Positions 43,729 through 46,023 of a DNA stretch of 46,023 nt are shown here, one piece after another. A program made the translations under genes and the position numbers. This DNA is from Myxococcales bacterium. Its GTDB lineage: Bacteria; Myxococcota_A; Polyangia; Polyangiales; Polyangiaceae. Within the stretch, counting starts at the first letter, position 1; every line of letters starts with the position of its first letter. Location: the NCBI GenBank assembly GCA_025359105.1, contig JANYHK010000091.1, positions 1-46,023 of the forward strand, given 5' to 3'. The notes beneath the pieces were generated by a model that ran no database searches, was not told the DNA's origin, and worked only from the letters and a program-made list of their open reading frames with translations.

Positions 43729-43901
43729 GTCCTCCCCGAAGCAGCCCCCGTGCCACGCGCGCGATAACGAAGTGCTCGCGTTCGCTGGCGCCGCGACTCG
43801 ACACCGGCGTGGCAGAATTGCGCATGCGCCGATCGCGCGCACCGCCCCATGGCAAGGGACTCGAGGAGAGGTACTCCAAAGATGCCCTGGGGGGGCTCAC
43901 G

Positions 43902-44226
43902 ATGGCGGGATCGCGCCTTCTGCTCGTCGACGACGATGTGAGCTTGTGCGAGCTACGGCGGCGCGGGGCTGGGGCTCAGCATCGTCAACGGGCTCGCCGA
44001 GGCCATGGGCGGTCGTGTTCACGCCCAGAGCACGGTGGGGACCGGGACGACGTTCACTGTGTATCACGAGCTGTCCCAGGCAGACGTCATCGTCGTGACG
44101 ACGTCGACGGCCGAGGCCGACCGCCGCGCCGCGTGCGACGCGCGCGTCGCCGGCTACGTCGTGAAGTCGACGCTCGGCGAAGATCTTTCCGGTATTCGCG
44201 TCCTCGATCACGCGCTTCTTGAGCTT
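43902..44226 (+). pseudogene. Fused fragments of a response regulator, a histidine kinase and an Rcp-type receiver
   Basis: An ATG at 43902 starts MAGSRLLLVDDDVSLCEL, the N-terminus of a receiver. A change of frame near 43945 leads into YGGAGLGLSIVNGLAEAMGG and GTGTTFTVYHEL, the ATP-binding C-terminus of a histidine kinase. The same frame continues as VIVVTTSTAEADRRAACDAR and VAGYVVKSTLGEDL, like the C-terminal half of an Rcp1-type receiver. Each piece is recognisable but incomplete. This looks like the product of deletions between neighbouring signalling genes. The frame continues open to 44334 without similarity. Confidence 0.7.
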
Positions 44227-44278
44227 GCTGCCCCCCGGCGCCGAGCTCAACGCCGAGTCTTGACGCCGCTCGCGAGCG

Positions 44279-45238
44279 TTACCGCGCGCTGCACTTCTTG
44301 CCGCACGTGCCCTTGCCGCCCGCGTCGCCCTTGAGGCAACCGCCCAGGCACTCGAAGTCGGACGCGCACGCGGCGCCGGCCGGCTTGCGTGGCACGCACT
44401 TCCCTTGGATGCACTGTGCACCCTTTTCGCACGCGTCGCCCGGGCACGCCTCGCCGATCTTCGCGGGGACAGCCGCCGCGCATTTACCGGCCACGCAGAG
44501 GTGCCCGGCGCCACACGCGGCGCCGAGGGAGCACGGCCCACCGGCCGGGACGATGTCGGCGCACTTCGTCCGCTCACACCAGCCTTTGCACTCGGGGTGG
44601 CGCGCGTCGAGATCGTTCTGGCGTGCGTAGCCGGCGAGGGTATCGGCGGTGCCGCCGCACTTCTCCCCCGAGGCCTTTGGTGGTGCGCAGCGGCCGGTCG
44701 TCGTGGGCCCGACGCCGTGGCAGCGCATGTCTGCGGCGCACTCGAGCGACGAGCGGCAGCGCTTTCCGCTCTTGATCTGCCCCTTCACGATGCCGAGGCA
44801 GGCGGCGGGCACCTCCGGCGCGAACGGCCCGATCCACTCGCAGCCCTCGAACGCCTTCTGCATCGCCTGCTCGCACGCGTCGACGTCGGTCGCCGCGAGG
44901 GTGACCGCGCTCCACCCGAGGGCCGCAGTCAGCGTGCGGGTGCACTCGCCCGTCAGCACGACCGACGGGCTCGCCGCGCAGCAGGCGGAACGGCGCTGCT
45001 CGGGGAGCTCGTGGAGGGCGCCGCACAGCTTGCGGACGAGGGGATCGGGCGGCCCGGCATCGGCCGGGTACACGGCGCGGATCTCATCGTCCTCCACGGC
45101 CTCGCCCGCCGTCACGTCGGTCCCCGCGTCTGCCACGGAGATCGCCGCCGCGTCGCTCGCCGCGTCGCCGCCCCCCTTCGGGCATCCCGTGAGAACAGCG
45201 ACGAGGGCGAACGCGAGCGCGGGATACGAGCGAACCAT
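44279..45238 (-). CDS. Cys-rich lipoprotein
   Basis: A 319-residue protein. Signal LVAVLTGC gives a lipobox (Cys19). An acidic linker rich in Ala and Asp covers about 22-60. A helical part with four to six Cys (about 65-155) follows. A Cys-rich tail has repeats such as CRSSLECAADMRC, CSLGAACGAGHLCVAGKC, CEKGAQCIQGKC and CASDFECLGGC, like the Dickkopf-type or EB-type disulfide modules. Probably surface-exposed and disulfide-bonded. Style recalls the protein at 8268-9161. Function unknown. Confidence 0.8.
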   Translation of the reverse strand: MVRSYPALAFALVAVLTGCPKGGGDAASDAAAISVADAGTDVTAGEAVEDDEIRAVYPADAGPPDPLVRKLCGALHELPEQRRSACCAASPSVVLTGECTRTLTAALGWSAVTLAATDVDACEQAMQKAFEGCEWIGPFAPEVPAACLGIVKGQIKSGKRCRSSLECAADMRCHGVGPTTTGRCAPPKASGEKCGGTADTLAGYARQNDLDARHPECKGWCERTKCADIVPAGGPCSLGAACGAGHLCVAGKCAAAVPAKIGEACPGDACEKGAQCIQGKCVPRKPAGAACASDFECLGGCLKGDAGGKGTCGKKCSAR

Positions 45239-45282
45239 CCGCGTATCCTACGCGGGAGCCGCCCGTTCGGACGCGCCGTCGG

Positions 45283-46023
45283 TCAGAGAGGGCAGGTTCG
45301 CTGCGGCAAGACGAGGGGAGGCAGCGGCGTCTGACGGAAATCAAAGGCCCCCATAAGATCATTGGCCTGGCCGTCCTGCGCGGCCGGATCCAGATCACTC
45401 AGCGTTTTGGTCGCGCCGAAGACCTTGCCGATGAACTTCGGGATGCTCGCCTGCTCGGAGACGTCCTTGAAGACGAAGCCGGGCTTGGCATAGGGAGAAA
45501 TCACGAGCAGCGGCAGGCGGAAGCCGAGGCCGTACGGGTTGACCGTGTCGCAGCCGTATTGCCGCGGCGGCTTCACGTGGTCGTACCAGCCGCCGAAGTC
45601 GTCCATCGTGAAGAGGATCGCTGTCTTCTTCCAGGTGTCGTGCTTCGTGTCCTGCATGATCTTGTTGATCTTCTGGACCGTCCAGTTCTCCCCCTGGCAC
45701 ACGCCGCCGATCGCCGGGTGCTCGTCGGCGAGGTCCTGATTGACGAGCCAGACCACGTTCGGCAAGGTCCCGTTGTCGACGTCGGTGTCGAACTGGTCGG
45801 CCTTGACGATATGGCTCCACTTGTTGGCATCGTTGCGGATGCTGTCGACCGCGTTGAACATCGACCACACTTCCGGCAGGACGTAGAAGTTCGTGCCGTA
45901 GAACTTCCACGACACCGTCGGCGGCAGGATGTCGGGGACGCTCGGGATCTTGAAGCAGGGGAAGACCGACTCCTCCTTGCACGTCGTCTGGTTCATGATG
46001 GGAACGCGCGTGCTCGCGGCCTG
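45283..46023 (-). CDS. Phosphoesterase/alkaline phosphatase family protein, C-terminal part
   Basis: The frame is open to the window edge (reading QAASTRVPI before the first Met at 45996), so the 5' end lies outside. About 246 residues are visible. They match the C-terminal part of the phospholipase C/acid phosphatase (AcpA-like) phosphoesterase family. LPNVVWLVNQD is followed by EHP, a helix with IMQDTKHDTWKKTAILFTMDDFGGWYDHV (metal-site Asp), and FRLPLLVISPYAKPGFV. Members hydrolyse phosphate esters or phospholipids outside the cytoplasm. The gene ends 44 bases from the Cys-rich lipoprotein gene start. Confidence 0.85.
   Translation of the reverse strand, partial: QAASTRVPIMNQTTCKEESVFPCFKIPSVPDILPPTVSWKFYGTNFYVLPEVWSMFNAVDSIRNDANKWSHIVKADQFDTDVDNGTLPNVVWLVNQDLADEHPAIGGVCQGENWTVQKINKIMQDTKHDTWKKTAILFTMDDFGGWYDHVKPPRQYGCDTVNPYGLGFRLPLLVISPYAKPGFVFKDVSEQASIPKFIGKVFGATKTLSDLDPAAQDGQANDLMGAFDFRQTPLPPLVLPQRTCPL

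Overview
The window is GC-rich, densely packed bacterial chromosome. Its style points to a Myxococcota genome, most likely the Polyangiales/Labilithrix type. The signs are many predicted lipoproteins with Gly/Ser or Pro/Thr/Ala linkers, Cys-rich secreted proteins, a VWA protein with an AgmX/PglI-type domain, a DUF1549/DUF1501 pair, a sigma-54 activator, GTG starts, and repeated 4-base stop/start overlaps. This placement is inferred from protein style, not from a marker gene. No phage, insertion sequence, CRISPR array, rRNA or tRNA was seen.

Layout. 1-3.7 kb: mnmA (tRNA 2-thiolation) coupled to a lipoprotein, then a lipoprotein with an HE-x-x-E-A motif and a PPC domain, with two clear intrinsic terminators. 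4-5.1 kb: a sigma-28-type factor followed by a type III secretion inner-rod-like protein, with no other secretion gene present. 5.2-8.2 kb: two coupled unknown proteins, a thioredoxin-fold lipoprotein without its cysteines, and a secreted esterase-like protein. 8.2-12.8 kb: a Cys-rich lipoprotein, a propeller-like lipoprotein and an ArnT/PMT-type membrane glycosyltransferase. 12.8-15.9 kb: a malonyl-CoA-synthetase-like enzyme divergent from a free-standing E2 acyltransferase core. 15.9-19.9 kb: a DUF779 protein and an aldehyde dehydrogenase divergent from an AcoR-like sigma-54 activator, with a candidate sigma-54 promoter between them.

19.9-25.4 kb: a solitary PglZ-domain protein, a previously hidden 6S RNA gene with promoter and terminator, and a 1174-residue VIT-VWA-AgmX-TPR-DUF2135 lipoprotein. 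25.5-28.5 kb: purE-purK and an M20 peptidase lipoprotein, all overlapping. 28.6-31 kb: two coupled lipoproteins, possibly cell-wall active. 31.2-35.1 kb: a polytopic membrane protein divergent from the DUF1549/DUF1553-DUF1501 pair. 35.1-37.1 kb: an orphan GspE/PilB-type ATPase and trmO. 37.2-42.4 kb: a propeller lipoprotein, a DUF4331 protein, a TPR lipoprotein and a HupE/UreJ-type membrane protein. 42.4-46 kb: a large palindromic element, a CBS-domain protein, a CheY-like receiver, a patch of broken two-component genes, another Cys-rich lipoprotein and the C-terminal part of a phosphoesterase that runs off the window.

Housekeeping modules (mnmA, purEK, trmO, 6S RNA) are interspersed with lineage-specific envelope proteins. 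The strongest candidates for undescribed biology are the sigma factor/SctI-like pair, the solitary PglZ protein beside the 6S gene, the VIT-VWA multidomain lipoprotein, the DUF4331-TPR-HupE cluster and the degraded signalling patch. All calls come from reading the sequence; no database search was run.
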